Assembly: GCF_026191675.1 (NCBI RefSeq) | Contig: NZ_JAKRRY010000037.1 | Location: forward strand, 1 to 50,935 | DNA: 50,935 nt | DNA from: Vibrio qingdaonensis | Lineage (GTDB): Bacteria > Pseudomonadota > Gammaproteobacteria > Enterobacterales > Vibrionaceae | Reading direction: 5' to 3' | In this document: positions 1-8,888 of the stretch, piece after piece | Numbering within the stretch: position 1 is the stretch's first letter | Layout: the number at the start of each line of letters is the position of its first letter | Made by a program: the position numbers and the translations under genes | The notes under the pieces: generated by a model | The model's input: the letters and a program-made list of their open reading frames with translations, nothing else | The model's database searches: none | Told to the model about the DNA's origin: nothing

Positions 1-1
1 T

Positions 2-793
2 GAATACGCACGTAACATCATTGAGATCTCTCGTGAGTGTGGCGTGCAACCTTTCCAATGTGACCTAGGCGGCGGTTGGCCACGTGAGCGTGAGCCAGAG
101 TGTCGTAGCAAAGAGCACATGATGAACTCAAACACTATCGAAGACTACGCGAAAATCGTGTGTGCCGGTATGCTTGAAGAGTTCAACAAAGAAGGCTTTG
201 AAGTCCCACAACTGTGGCTAGAGCCTGGCCGTTACATTGCAGGTAACATCGGTACGCTACTGACGTCTGTTTACGTAGTGAAAGATGACCAAGAGATGGA
301 CTACACGTACACCATGGTGGACGCGTCGACTTACCTAGCAACGCTAGTGGAATCTCAAGAGTCTAAAAACCCAGTGCTTCCAGCGAACAAGATGACACAA
401 CCGCTTGTTGATAGAACCACTGAAATCGCAGGCCCTATCTGCATCCCATCTATTTGGGAAAGCGGCGCACGCATGCCTAAGCTGGTACCAAACGACGTAC
501 TTGCTATCATGGATGTGGGTCACTACGCAGAGTCTCAAGCAAGCCAATTCAACTCACTGCCACGCCCTGCAACGGTACTGGTTAAAGACGGCGAAGCTGA
601 GCTAATCAAACGTGCTGAAACAGTAGAAGACGTATTTGCCACGCAAATCCTTCCAGAGCGTTTTGTAAAAGCAAAAGCTGAGATTGAAAAGAAAATGGCG
701 AAGCCAGCAGCGAAAAAAGCGCCATCTAAGCGCAAAGTAGCCAAAACGCCTAGCTATGCAAAAGCGGCAAAAGCAGCGAAAAAAACCAAGTAA
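2..793 (+). CDS. PLP-dependent decarboxylase (diaminopimelate/ornithine decarboxylase fold), 3' part
   Basis: The reading frame is open from base 2, so the gene begins before the window. The visible 263 residues carry the hallmarks of the fold type III (alanine racemase-like barrel) decarboxylases: a glycine-rich DLGGGWP loop, the phosphate-binding EPGRYI motif, and a C-terminal beta-domain with GPICIPSIW and a DVGHYAESQASQFN stretch. These enzymes decarboxylate amino acids such as diaminopimelate, ornithine or arginine in the cytoplasm; which substrate applies here is not visible. In the usual GPxCES substrate motif, IPS replaces ES, so the substrate may be unusual. The last 35 or so residues form a Lys/Ala/Pro-rich tail resembling histone H1 or AlgP-type repeats, outside the catalytic fold. 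A hairpin terminator follows closely. Confidence 0.85.
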   Translation, partial: EYARNIIEISRECGVQPFQCDLGGGWPREREPECRSKEHMMNSNTIEDYAKIVCAGMLEEFNKEGFEVPQLWLEPGRYIAGNIGTLLTSVYVVKDDQEMDYTYTMVDASTYLATLVESQESKNPVLPANKMTQPLVDRTTEIAGPICIPSIWESGARMPKLVPNDVLAIMDVGHYAESQASQFNSLPRPATVLVKDGEAELIKRAETVEDVFATQILPERFVKAKAEIEKKMAKPAAKKAPSKRKVAKTPSYAKAAKAAKKTK

Positions 794-840
794 GTCACTT
801 AGCGATCAGTACTAACACGACGTACTGAACTTATGATAAA

Positions 841-863
841 AAGCGCCCAATGGGCGCTTTTTT
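841..863 (+). terminator. Rho-independent terminator after the decarboxylase
   Basis: GCGCCCA and TGGGCGC form a perfect stem, directly followed by a run of six T. It sits about 50 bases after the decarboxylase stop codon and separates it from the next, opposite-strand gene. Confidence 0.85.
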
Positions 864-946
864 GCGTGTAGGTATTCAATGAAGAATGAGTTCACTCCGA
901 TAAGTCCCTTAGATTTTCCAAGTCAATACCTACATAGCAACACTTG

Positions 947-1687
947 TTAAAAATGAACATTTTTTACCACCAGCATACAACCAATCACTAACAAGAAAAT
1001 ATGAACAATTCGATGGTAATCAATTTTGTATTTATGCAGAAAGTGATAGCCAATCATGCCGCCCGTTAAACCAATGATAAACGCAGGCATTGCAGACATC
1101 ACCAACGACAAAACTTCTGCGGTGATCAGCCCTTCATTCCAAAAACTGACATTGGCACCAATCATTTGCAACATAAAGAAAAACGCTAATGTTGATTTCG
1201 TCTGATCAGCCGTCCACGGCTGCATTGACGTATATGCGATAACGGGAGGACCTGACTCACCTACGCTTGCCCCCAAAACGCCAGAAGTAAAACCCGCTCC
1301 CACCGTCACTGGAATAGATGTCTTCTTAAACAAAGGTTTAGTGGAGAGCAATGAATGTAAGCTAGAAGCAACTAGCACCACTCCCATCGTTAAAAGAATG
1401 TAATGAGAAGGCATAGTGGCCAACAGTTTTGCGCCAACAAAAGATGCAGGCACAGAACCAGCAAAAAGAATTAGCCCTGTTTGTCTTTGGATAGAATGAC
1501 GCATTTTCCACACGATCGGTAGCGTGACTAACCAGCCAAAAATCCCAGCAATTGGCACAGCAGTTTGCGCGCCAACGATAAAAGAGAGTAGTGGTACTGA
1601 CACAAGTGCCGAACCAAACCCCGTCAATCCTTGAGTAAAGCCAGCCAATGCAATGATCAGCGAAACGAATAGTAAAGTGGTGTCCAT
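947..1687 (-). CDS. TSUP (TauE/SafE) family membrane exporter, possible sulfite exporter
   Basis: This 246-residue protein consists almost entirely of hydrophobic segments (about eight), with the two-fold repeated glycine/proline pattern of the TauE/SafE/YfcA family: GFTQGLTGFGSALVSVPLL near the N terminus and GFTSGVLGASVGESGPPVIAY in the middle. Members export sulfite or sulfonates, or transport other sulfur compounds, across the inner membrane. It is divergent from the glycyl radical enzyme, and its upstream region carries the same 19-base motif plus CRP-like site as the promoter of yihU, about 70 bases before the start codon. That shared control and the sulfonate context make sulfite export the best guess. 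The substrate is inferred; the family assignment is secure. Confidence 0.85.
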   Translation of the reverse strand: MDTTLLFVSLIIALAGFTQGLTGFGSALVSVPLLSFIVGAQTAVPIAGIFGWLVTLPIVWKMRHSIQRQTGLILFAGSVPASFVGAKLLATMPSHYILLTMGVVLVASSLHSLLSTKPLFKKTSIPVTVGAGFTSGVLGASVGESGPPVIAYTSMQPWTADQTKSTLAFFFMLQMIGANVSFWNEGLITAEVLSLVMSAMPAFIIGLTGGMIGYHFLHKYKIDYHRIVHIFLLVIGCMLVVKNVHF

Positions 1688-1721
1688 ATGTCCTATTACT
1701 TAGCGGAAGAAGGTTAAGCAC

Positions 1722-1727
1722 ACTATA
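1722..1727 (-). promoter_or_regulatory. Probable -10 element for the TSUP gene
   Basis: On the minus strand this reads TATAGT, 35 bases before the start codon. A recognisable -35 box is missing at 17-base spacing, as expected for an activator-dependent promoter. The yihU gene has the same TATAGT at an almost identical distance. Confidence 0.4.
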
Positions 1728-1756
1728 AACTCCACAGATTAAATAACCATTATGCA

Positions 1757-1775
1757 TGTCACATTTTGTTGTTTT
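1757..1775 (+). promoter_or_regulatory. Putative operator shared with yihU (site A)
   Basis: TGTCACATTTTGTTGTTTT is identical over 19 bases to a site between yihU and yihV at 23830-23848, and both continue with TGTnnATTTA. A DeoR-type regulator (the adjacent yihW product) is the obvious candidate binder. The site lies between the divergent TSUP and glycyl radical enzyme genes. Confidence 0.65.
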
Positions 1776-1796
1776 ATGTAAATTTACTTTCACACT

Positions 1797-1812
1797 TGTG
1801 ATATTTTTCTCA
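1797..1812. promoter_or_regulatory. CRP-like site, TSUP / radical enzyme intergenic region
   Basis: TGTGA, six bases, TCTCA: one mismatch from the CRP consensus half-sites TGTGA/TCACA. It starts 40 bases after the start of operator A, nearly the same offset as in the yihU-yihV intergenic region. Confidence 0.5.
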
Positions 1813-1951
1813 GATATACTTAAAACCCTTCGTATAATGTAAGTATTCATACAAACACCAAACAATATGATTTGCACCTAGCTCACTTACCAATTTTAGA
1901 TATTGTCCTAACGTAAGACCCTCCCATAGGCGGTTAATTTGGACCATTCCA

Positions 1952-2008
1952 CTTAGATAATCAGCAAAAGCTTAGATAACCAGCAAGAGCTTAGGTAATC
2001 AGCAAGAA
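1952..2008. repeat. Three tandem copies of a 19-base unit
   Basis: Units at 1952-1970, 1971-1989 and 1990-2008 fit CTTAGATAAYCAGCAARAG with one or two differences each and no spacer. They lie 141-197 bases upstream of the glycyl radical enzyme start. The unit length is not a whole number of helical turns. Apart from this, operator A and the CRP-like site, the 461-base gap 1688-2148 shows no gene. Confidence 0.85.
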
Positions 2009-2148
2009 AGCCGTCGTCAATCTGGTCGCCCTTGGCTCAATTTGACCAAAGTATCCGCTTTTCTATCGAAACGGGTAACCAACAAACGACTCCAAGAATT
2101 TCATCATTTTCATACATTATTAACGCTTTAAAATTTGAGAGGTAAACA

Positions 2149-4680
2149 ATGGAGAACTTCCAAGCAGGAAATGAAAGCATATTTAGCATAAAGGCAAGCG
2201 GTCATACTCTGGCAAAAGGAGTCGACGAGTTCGATAAGATCTATGGTTTGGGCTACAAGGTTGGACATGAAGACTGGTCTCCCTACCCTCGTGTCAATTA
2301 TTTACGACAAACCTTCCTCAATCGATCCTACGATATTGACGTTGAAAGGCTTCGGTTGGTCACTGAAGCGTATAAAAGATACGAAGCAGTACCTCGTATA
2401 CTCCAGTGCGCCTACGCGTTTGAAAACATTCTTCATCACAGTACCTTATACATTTACGAACAAGACTTAATCGCGGGTGAGATCGCGGCGCCCGCTAAGG
2501 CCTCTCCGATCTATCCCGAGTTTTCAGCGGACTGGATCATTGACGAGATCACGCATGCCCCGTTTGAGGAGCGCAGTAACGACCAGTTCTATATTCGCAA
2601 TGATGAGGATCGAGCCGAAATCCTCGAGTTATGTGCGTATTGGAAAGGGAAAAGTGCCAACGAAATCATCACTGCACATTTGGATGAAGACCAAAAGAAA
2701 GGCTCCCATATGGGAGAGAAAGTATTTCAAACCAACAACTATCATTTTGCTGGCATCGGTCACTTTGCCATGGATTTCAAAAAGCTTATGACGCTGGGCT
2801 ACGATGGGATCTTAGAGCAGACAAGAACGTCATTTTCCAAATTATCAAAACAAGACCCTGACTTCTGTGACAAGAGAGATTACTACAAAGCAACCATTAT
2901 CACGCTTGAAGCAGCAAAAACGTACATTTCGCGTTATGCAAGTCTTGCCAACACGTTGGCTAAAGAAGAGTCCGACCCGATAAGAAAACAAGAACTAGAA
3001 ACGATGTCAACGAACTGCTATCAGATTTCCGGAGGTGTTCCAAAGAGCTTTTGGCAGGCGGTCCAGCTATTTAACTTTGCAGTCACACTCACTCAAATTG
3101 AAGGGAATGGTCATTCCATTTCTTATGGTCGTATGGATCAGTGGTTATTGCCCTTTTATCAAAAAGACATCAACGAACGTGGTGTGCCAAAAGCCTTCAT
3201 TCTCGAATTGATTGAAGTGCTTTATGTCAAAATGAACAACCCAACGAAGTTAAAAGACAAAGGCACGGTGAAAGTGCGTAATGGGCGTGGTTTTGGCGGA
3301 GAAAGTCTTACCATAGGCGGCGTTGACGAAGCCGGGCAAGACGCCACCAATGACCTAACCATGCTAATGCTAGAAGCTTCCGCGCATACCAGAATGATGA
3401 ATCCCTGGGTTTGTTTGAGGATGCATGAAAACACGCCTTACGAGCTAAAAATCAAGACCATCGAGTGTATCCGTGCTGGTTACGGACACCCTAAGCTCTT
3501 CAATGACGGTCCAGCAATTAAAGCCATGCAGGGAAAAGGTGTCACATTACAAGAAGCTCGTGATTATGCCGTGGTCGGTTGTGTTGAACCTACCATTCCC
3601 GGTAAAGAGCACGGTTGGCTTGACGCGGGGTATGTCAACACCGCAAAAATGATGGAAATGGTCATCAATGGCGGCCGCATTCTTTCGGGCCCAAATGCAG
3701 GTATGCAGTTGGGGCCCGATACTGGCAGCTTGGAAACCTACAAGACATTTGATGAGGTATTGGCCAGTGTCGACAAGCAGTTCGCGTATTGGTGTGATCA
3801 GTTGTGTAGCTGTCTAAACGTCACTGACAAAATCCATCGAATGATCAAACCAACCCCCTACATTTCAGCGTTCTTCGAAGGCTGCATTGAGTCAGGGCGC
3901 GATATGACCGCTGGAGGTGCGAAATACAATGGTACGGCGCCACAAGCGGCTGGAATCGCGACCTGCGCCGATTCATTAGCCACAATTAAAAAGTTAGTTT
4001 TTGACGATAAGAAGTACACCGGCGCCCAACTTCTCGATGCGGTTAAACATAACTGGGTGGGCTACGAAAAGCTGTACGCGCTCATCAATAGCTCGAAGAT
4101 CCCTCATTATGGCAACGATATTGATGAAGCGGACGCGCTATTTGCGTTTATGTTTGAGTGCTACTGTCGCCATATCAAAGGACGAGAGAACCCACGAGGC
4201 GGTAAATTTAGCCCAGGGGTGTATACCGTAAATGCCAATGTAGGGATGGGACTTTATACCAATGCCACGCTTGATGGCCGTAAAAACAAAGAGCCTATCT
4301 CTGACAACATGGGACCAGTTCATACCGCTGGAGGCTCTCATGATATTCACGGCCCGACCGCAATCGTGAATTCTGTGACCAAAGTTGATCACAGTCTCGC
4401 GACTAACGGCACGCTACTCAACCTCAGATTCCCTGAAGATGCGGTATCAGGCATTGAGGGGAGAGACATACTTGGCAGCTTTATTGACGAATACATATCC
4501 AAACAAGGCATGCACGTTCAGTTCAACATCATGAGCTCTGAGAAAATGAAATCAGCGCAAAAGAACCCTGAACTTTATCGAGATATGTTGGTTCGTGTCG
4601 CGGGATACAGCGCTTACTTCGTCGAACTTGGCAAACCACTGCAAGACGACTTAATTCAGCGAACAGAACTTAGGTTCTAG
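2149..4680 (+). CDS. Glycyl radical enzyme, candidate dihydroxypropanesulfonate C-S lyase or dehydratase
   Basis: An 843-residue glycyl radical enzyme. The thiyl cysteine lies in GCVEP (C478, with partner E480), the signature of 1,2-eliminating members such as glycerol/propanediol dehydratase, choline lyase, isethionate lyase (IslA) and DHPS lyase (HpsG). The radical glycine is G819 in RVAGYSAYF near the C terminus. Glycerol dehydratase is usually about 790 residues; this length fits the choline/sulfonate lyase and propanediol dehydratase group better. GAGAGG precedes the ATG. The activase follows after 70 bases. Shared putative operators with the SQ genes and the divergent TSUP gene favour DHPS as substrate, giving either hydroxyacetone plus sulfite (HpsG type) or 3-sulfopropionaldehyde (HpfG type). 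The nearby DHA genes keep glycerol dehydratase possible. Family is certain, substrate inferred. Oxygen sensitivity implies anaerobic use. Confidence 0.93.
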   Translation: MENFQAGNESIFSIKASGHTLAKGVDEFDKIYGLGYKVGHEDWSPYPRVNYLRQTFLNRSYDIDVERLRLVTEAYKRYEAVPRILQCAYAFENILHHSTLYIYEQDLIAGEIAAPAKASPIYPEFSADWIIDEITHAPFEERSNDQFYIRNDEDRAEILELCAYWKGKSANEIITAHLDEDQKKGSHMGEKVFQTNNYHFAGIGHFAMDFKKLMTLGYDGILEQTRTSFSKLSKQDPDFCDKRDYYKATIITLEAAKTYISRYASLANTLAKEESDPIRKQELETMSTNCYQISGGVPKSFWQAVQLFNFAVTLTQIEGNGHSISYGRMDQWLLPFYQKDINERGVPKAFILELIEVLYVKMNNPTKLKDKGTVKVRNGRGFGGESLTIGGVDEAGQDATNDLTMLMLEASAHTRMMNPWVCLRMHENTPYELKIKTIECIRAGYGHPKLFNDGPAIKAMQGKGVTLQEARDYAVVGCVEPTIPGKEHGWLDAGYVNTAKMMEMVINGGRILSGPNAGMQLGPDTGSLETYKTFDEVLASVDKQFAYWCDQLCSCLNVTDKIHRMIKPTPYISAFFEGCIESGRDMTAGGAKYNGTAPQAAGIATCADSLATIKKLVFDDKKYTGAQLLDAVKHNWVGYEKLYALINSSKIPHYGNDIDEADALFAFMFECYCRHIKGRENPRGGKFSPGVYTVNANVGMGLYTNATLDGRKNKEPISDNMGPVHTAGGSHDIHGPTAIVNSVTKVDHSLATNGTLLNLRFPEDAVSGIEGRDILGSFIDEYISKQGMHVQFNIMSSEKMKSAQKNPELYRDMLVRVAGYSAYFVELGKPLQDDLIQRTELRF

Positions 4681-4750
4681 TCAACACACACTAATAGTGT
4701 CAATGAGGTGGGTGCTTTGCGCCCACCTACCCACGATACCGAGGTTATTT

Positions 4751-5704
4751 GTGTCAAACCTAGCAACCGTTCTAAACGTACAACGATTTACCCTGCACGA
4801 TGGTCCGGGTATTCGCACTGAGTTTTTTCTCAAAGGATGTCCGCTGCGCTGTGATTGGTGTGGAAACCCCGAGAGCTTTAACCGACGCACCGAAGTCGGT
4901 GTTTTTCATAACAAATGCATCACCAGCCAGCACTGTGGTTCGTGTCTTGATGTCTGTCCTTCCCCTAATGCGCTTATCTTTTCCGATGCCAGCGTTCAAA
5001 AAGTAGCTCGAGACCAATGCTCGTCATGCCTTGCTTGTGCGGACGAATGCCCTTCAGAAGCCATCAAACAATGGGGGCAATCCATGTCCATTGATGAATG
5101 TATGCGACTGATCCGAAAAGACAAAGGGTTTTATCAACGTTCTGGAGGTGGCGTGACCGTTTCAGGCGGCGAGCCTCTATTACAAAGTAACTTTGTGTTA
5201 GAGCTCTTTAAGCTCTGTAAACAAGAAGGCATCCATACCTGTGTCGAATCGAGCTTCTTCGCCAATTGGAATCGAATTGAAAAACTACTGCCTTTTACCG
5301 ACCTGTTTATTTCCGATATCAAGTTAATGGACAGTCAACGTCATAAACAGCACACAGGGGTCGATAATCGAAAGATACTCAACAACTTAAAAGCCCTGTC
5401 TCAATTCGATAAAGAGGTCATTTTAAGGATCCCAGTCATTCCATCGATAAACGATGACGATGACAATATGGAGGCCACTGCTGATTTCATCGTCAATGAA
5501 TTGAATGGAAAAGTGAAAACGCTGCAACTTCTAAGCTTTATGCGCCTTGGCGAGGAAAAATATCATTCATTAGGGCTCACCTATCCAATGAAGGATCTGA
5601 AGTTTGAACGTCAAACCTTTCAAACACGGGTCAACCAGATCGCGGAGTATTTCATTCAACGAGGGGTCCATTGCACGGTAGGGACCAAAGAAAAAGGCGA
5701 TTAA
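4751..5704 (+). CDS. Glycyl radical enzyme activating enzyme (radical SAM)
   Basis: This protein cleaves S-adenosylmethionine to place the radical on G819 of the upstream enzyme. It shows the radical SAM cluster motif CPLRCDWC (CxxxCxxC) near residue 30-40, then two ferredoxin-like cysteine sets (CITSQHCGSCLDVCP and CSSCLACADECP) typical of activases of dehydratase/lyase-type glycyl radical enzymes, and the GGVTVSGGEPLLQ motif. The frame is open from an ATG at 4697, but the GTG at 4751 has GAGG six bases upstream and begins just before the conserved LNVQRFTLHDGPGIRT start, giving 317 residues. It forms a two-gene operon with the radical enzyme. Confidence 0.93.
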   Translation: MSNLATVLNVQRFTLHDGPGIRTEFFLKGCPLRCDWCGNPESFNRRTEVGVFHNKCITSQHCGSCLDVCPSPNALIFSDASVQKVARDQCSSCLACADECPSEAIKQWGQSMSIDECMRLIRKDKGFYQRSGGGVTVSGGEPLLQSNFVLELFKLCKQEGIHTCVESSFFANWNRIEKLLPFTDLFISDIKLMDSQRHKQHTGVDNRKILNNLKALSQFDKEVILRIPVIPSINDDDDNMEATADFIVNELNGKVKTLQLLSFMRLGEEKYHSLGLTYPMKDLKFERQTFQTRVNQIAEYFIQRGVHCTVGTKEKGD

Positions 5705-5784
5705 TCTCCCGTTGTATAACGATAAGGCAAGTGATGAGACTTGTCGTTTCGCGTTTCACTCAACAACAATGGCATCAATAAAAA

Positions 5785-5812
5785 AGCCCAAACTGAAAAA
5801 GTTTGGGCTTTT
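5785..5812. terminator. Bidirectional terminator between activase and dhaM
   Basis: AGCCCAAAC and GTTTGGGCT form a nine-base stem around a seven-base loop, with A-rich sequence on one side and TTTTC on the other. It serves the convergent activase (plus) and dhaM (minus) genes. Confidence 0.85.
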
Positions 5813-5836
5813 CTCATTGCCAAGTTGCTCTAAGTA

Positions 5837-8236
5837 CTAGGCACTAACAGCTTCAAGCGCACGAACGGTTTGCTTCAACGCTGGCAGCAAGGTTGAGCTG
5901 GCACTGAACTTACGAAGGCCAAGTGCCATCAACAACTGAGTCGCTTTGACGTCCCCCGCCATTTCTCCGCACATGCTGACTGAAATACCCGCTTTATTGG
6001 CTGACTGTATCGTCAATTCAATCGCCTTTAGTACCGCTGGCTCAAAATAGTTGACCAACTCAGACACCTCGGTATTCCCTCGGTCTGCCGCCATCACATA
6101 TTGAGTCAGATCATTCGTACCAATAGAGAAGAAATCCACTTCCGCCGCCAATGCATCGGCATTAAATACTGCCGCAGGAACTTCAATCATGATACCAACG
6201 GATAGCCCCGCTTGCTCGACTCCTAACGCTTTACACTGTTTTGCAATTAACGCTTTTACCGCCCGAACTTCCGCGACAGTCGCAATCATTGGAATCATCA
6301 ATTGGATGTTCGGCTGTGCTGCATGAGCTCTAATGAGCGCTCTCAATTGAGTTGCAAACAACGCTTCATGCTTTAGGCAGAGGCGAACACCGCGTTGACC
6401 TAAGAACGGGTTTTCCTCTTCAGGCATAGGGTATGCTGCCAAAGGCTTGTCACCGCCAACATCTAGGCTTCGAATCGTGATTGGATTGTCGCCAAACGCA
6501 CGAGCAATTTGTGTGTAAACCGCATATTGCTCTTCTTCTGTCGGCAGTTCGGCTTTGTCTTGAAACAAGAACTCTGTGCGAAACAGCCCTACACCTTCAG
6601 CTCCATTTTCAAGCGCCGATTCTATATCTTCAGGTCCACCGATATTGGCAAGAGCTTGAATCTCAATACCATCTTGTGTCACAGCTTTGGTTTGTGCATG
6701 TTGCAATGCCAACTCTTGGGCCGCTAACCATTCATGTCGTTTGCCATTAAGCTCTTCTTGCACCGCCTTTGACGGCGCAAACCAAAGTAAGCCACTAAAG
6801 CCATCAATGGTTATTTCATCGCCCGCTTTTACCTGCTCCAGGCAACCTTGCACTTTGACAACGGCTGGAATACCCATAGCACGAGCAAGGATTGCACTGT
6901 GAGAGGTTTTCCCACCCTCACTTAAACAGATCGCCACCACTTTCGACTTATCCAGACCTGCCACATCAGAAGGCATCAAATCTCGAGCAAGAAGCACGCT
7001 AGGTTCGTTGATGGTAATCGCTTTAGGCTTTTCACCGGTTAAAACGATCATCACCTGGCGGCAGATGTCATAGACATCCGCTTCACGCTCACGCATGTAC
7101 TGACTGTCAGCAGCCTGATACTGAGCAGCTAACGCCGTCATGACCTCTAACCAAGCTTGCTCAGCAATGACTTCAGCTGCGATTTTTGCCTCAACTTGCA
7201 TCGCAATTTCTGGGTCGGCAAGCATCATGGCGTGGGCAGCAAAAATGTCACCGTGCGGAAATTTAGCCTGAGCTTCAAGGTGCTGATTAACCTCTGAAAT
7301 TGCTCGTTCAACCTTGATAACTTCTTGCTCGGCGTTAACAAAATCGCGATTTGGAACATTGGGCATTTCCTGGATGAAGATAATCGCTGGTGCGGTCACA
7401 ATGCCGCCGTTCACACTGATACCCGCCAGTGCCCCTTCGATATCAGTGTCGATGATTGGCTCCTCGCCAGACTCATTACTGTTATCGATCCCTTTTTCGA
7501 CTTGCTCTGCTTCACCAAAATGTTGATTCGCCAGAACAACAAACGCATCTAATGCTTGTTGCGCCTCTGCGCCACTGGCGTAAAAGGTGATTTCGTCACC
7601 GCATCGCACACCAAGTTTAGCAATACTGTTAAGGCTCTTTGCACTCACTTGTTGCCCTGCTTTCTCTAACTGAACATCACAAGAGAATGGGGCAACACAA
7701 CCTACAATGGCCGCGGCGGGTCGGGCATGAATACCGTGAGGGTTTTTCACAAGCCACTTAAAGGTCAACGCGTGAGTATCAGTCACGATGCAGTCAGGAA
7801 CCCCAACCGCTTCAACGGCTATTATTTCTTCACCTAGGTGTTCTTTTTTCACATCTAGCGCACTGCTTGCTTCTGCGATAACCGCATCAATTGATAGCCC
7901 CGCAGCCGCAGCCACTGACGCAGCCATCGTCCCTTCAACAATCGGGGCTGAAACCAATGCGACTTTGTTGCGAATCTCATCATCTAGCAGTTCAAGTGCC
8001 ATTTCTGTACTTAATAGTGCACTACCAAGATCCATCAGCACCACTACACCATTTTGGTCACACACTTCTTCAATGGCGCCCATTACCGCAATGGCATCTG
8101 TGCCGATTGGGTTTTCAGGATCATCGACCCCAGCTGCGATCGCGAGTTTAGCTTTGCCTTGCGTCATTTGAGTGGCCAATTCGGCCACTCCTTCGGCTAA
8201 TAGGCGGCTATGCGATACGACTACAATGCCTACCAT
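5837..8236 (-). CDS. dhaM: Dihydroxyacetone kinase phosphoryl donor DhaM with full-length Enzyme I
   Basis: A 799-residue three-module phosphotransferase. Residues 1-125 are the DhaM EIIA-like domain (H9 in VVVSHS). About 155-245 is an HPr domain (H170 in NPHGIHARP). About 270-795 is a PTS Enzyme I, with phospho-histidine H446 in GGKTSHSAI, the PEP-binding region (GVGLFRTEFLF, SLDVGGDKP, GTNDLTQY) and catalytic C756 in SMCGEMAGD. It would pass phosphate from PEP to the ADP held in DhaL. The E. coli DhaM (about 470 residues) has only the N-terminal part of Enzyme I and needs PtsI; this one appears self-sufficient. Its ATG lies 2 bases beyond the dhaL stop, so translation is probably coupled. 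Confidence 0.95.
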   Translation of the reverse strand: MVGIVVVSHSRLLAEGVAELATQMTQGKAKLAIAAGVDDPENPIGTDAIAVMGAIEEVCDQNGVVVLMDLGSALLSTEMALELLDDEIRNKVALVSAPIVEGTMAASVAAAAGLSIDAVIAEASSALDVKKEHLGEEIIAVEAVGVPDCIVTDTHALTFKWLVKNPHGIHARPAAAIVGCVAPFSCDVQLEKAGQQVSAKSLNSIAKLGVRCGDEITFYASGAEAQQALDAFVVLANQHFGEAEQVEKGIDNSNESGEEPIIDTDIEGALAGISVNGGIVTAPAIIFIQEMPNVPNRDFVNAEQEVIKVERAISEVNQHLEAQAKFPHGDIFAAHAMMLADPEIAMQVEAKIAAEVIAEQAWLEVMTALAAQYQAADSQYMREREADVYDICRQVMIVLTGEKPKAITINEPSVLLARDLMPSDVAGLDKSKVVAICLSEGGKTSHSAILARAMGIPAVVKVQGCLEQVKAGDEITIDGFSGLLWFAPSKAVQEELNGKRHEWLAAQELALQHAQTKAVTQDGIEIQALANIGGPEDIESALENGAEGVGLFRTEFLFQDKAELPTEEEQYAVYTQIARAFGDNPITIRSLDVGGDKPLAAYPMPEEENPFLGQRGVRLCLKHEALFATQLRALIRAHAAQPNIQLMIPMIATVAEVRAVKALIAKQCKALGVEQAGLSVGIMIEVPAAVFNADALAAEVDFFSIGTNDLTQYVMAADRGNTEVSELVNYFEPAVLKAIELTIQSANKAGISVSMCGEMAGDVKATQLLMALGLRKFSASSTLLPALKQTVRALEAVSA

Positions 8237-8238
8237 GC

Positions 8239-8874
8239 TTACTTCCCTGCTATTGCCTGTCTTAGTGCTTTGATCATGAGTAGTGAAGACGTTGCACCCG
8301 GGTCTTGATGACCAATGCTACGCTCACCTAGATAACTTGCGCGCCCTTTCCTCGCTTGCATTTCAATTGTTGAAGTTGCGCTCTTTTCTGCCACTTCAAC
8401 CATTTCATCAAGTAAGTGGTCTGGGCTCGTGCCGTTTTCTAAAGACGTTTTCATCTCATTGAGCACGGGTAGCCAGACGTCACACATCGTCTTGTCGCCC
8501 TGCTCAGCTTTACCGCGAGAGATAACACCATCTACACCGCTCTTAAGATCATCAATCAGTTCTTGGAAGGTCAATGACTCGCGACTGCCCACAGAAGCTG
8601 CCGTGCGGATAAAGAGGGTACCGTACAATGGACCACTGGCACCGCCAACACTGGAAAGCAGCGTCATACCCGTGTTTTTCAAGATGGTTGAAATGTTTTG
8701 TTTTTCAACCTTTGGCAGGGTTTCTTTCACCTTCTTGAAGCCACGATTCATGTTTAAGCCATGGTCAGCGTCACCGATATCACGATCTAGATCCGTTAGA
8801 AAATCTTGATTCTCTTCATACGATACGGCGCAAAGCTCTAGCCAGTTGATAATGTGTTGTTTTTCAATTTGCAT
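8239..8874 (-). CDS. dhaL: Dihydroxyacetone kinase subunit DhaL (ADP-binding)
   Basis: A 211-residue DhaL protein. The ADP/magnesium-binding signature is visible in DLDRDIGDADHGLNMNRGF, followed by the phosphate-loop region GMTLLSSVGGASGPLYGTLF and, near the C terminus, GRASYLGERSIGHQDPGATS. DhaL carries a bound ADP that is rephosphorylated by DhaM and hands the phosphate to dihydroxyacetone on DhaK. The frame is open slightly farther upstream, to 8895, but GAGGAG six bases before the ATG at 8874 marks the start used here. That Shine-Dalgarno sequence lies just after the dhaK stop codon. Confidence 0.95.
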   Translation of the reverse strand: MQIEKQHIINWLELCAVSYEENQDFLTDLDRDIGDADHGLNMNRGFKKVKETLPKVEKQNISTILKNTGMTLLSSVGGASGPLYGTLFIRTAASVGSRESLTFQELIDDLKSGVDGVISRGKAEQGDKTMCDVWLPVLNEMKTSLENGTSPDHLLDEMVEVAEKSATSTIEMQARKGRASYLGERSIGHQDPGATSSLLMIKALRQAIAGK

Positions 8875-8888
8875 CTGTTTCTCCTCGA

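Noticed and set aside
1362..1877. 171-residue minus-strand frame
   Set aside because: Overlaps the TSUP gene in another frame and runs through the promoter region; cysteine/tryptophan-rich shadow.
1952..2008. CRISPR array
   Set aside because: Units are contiguous without spacers and only three copies exist.
4697..4750. Longer activase start at ATG 4697
   Set aside because: The GTG at 4751 has GAGG six bases upstream and gives the normal N terminus.
7788..8171. 127-residue plus-strand frame inside dhaM
   Set aside because: Low-complexity Ser/Ala/Ile shadow of the dhaM coding strand.
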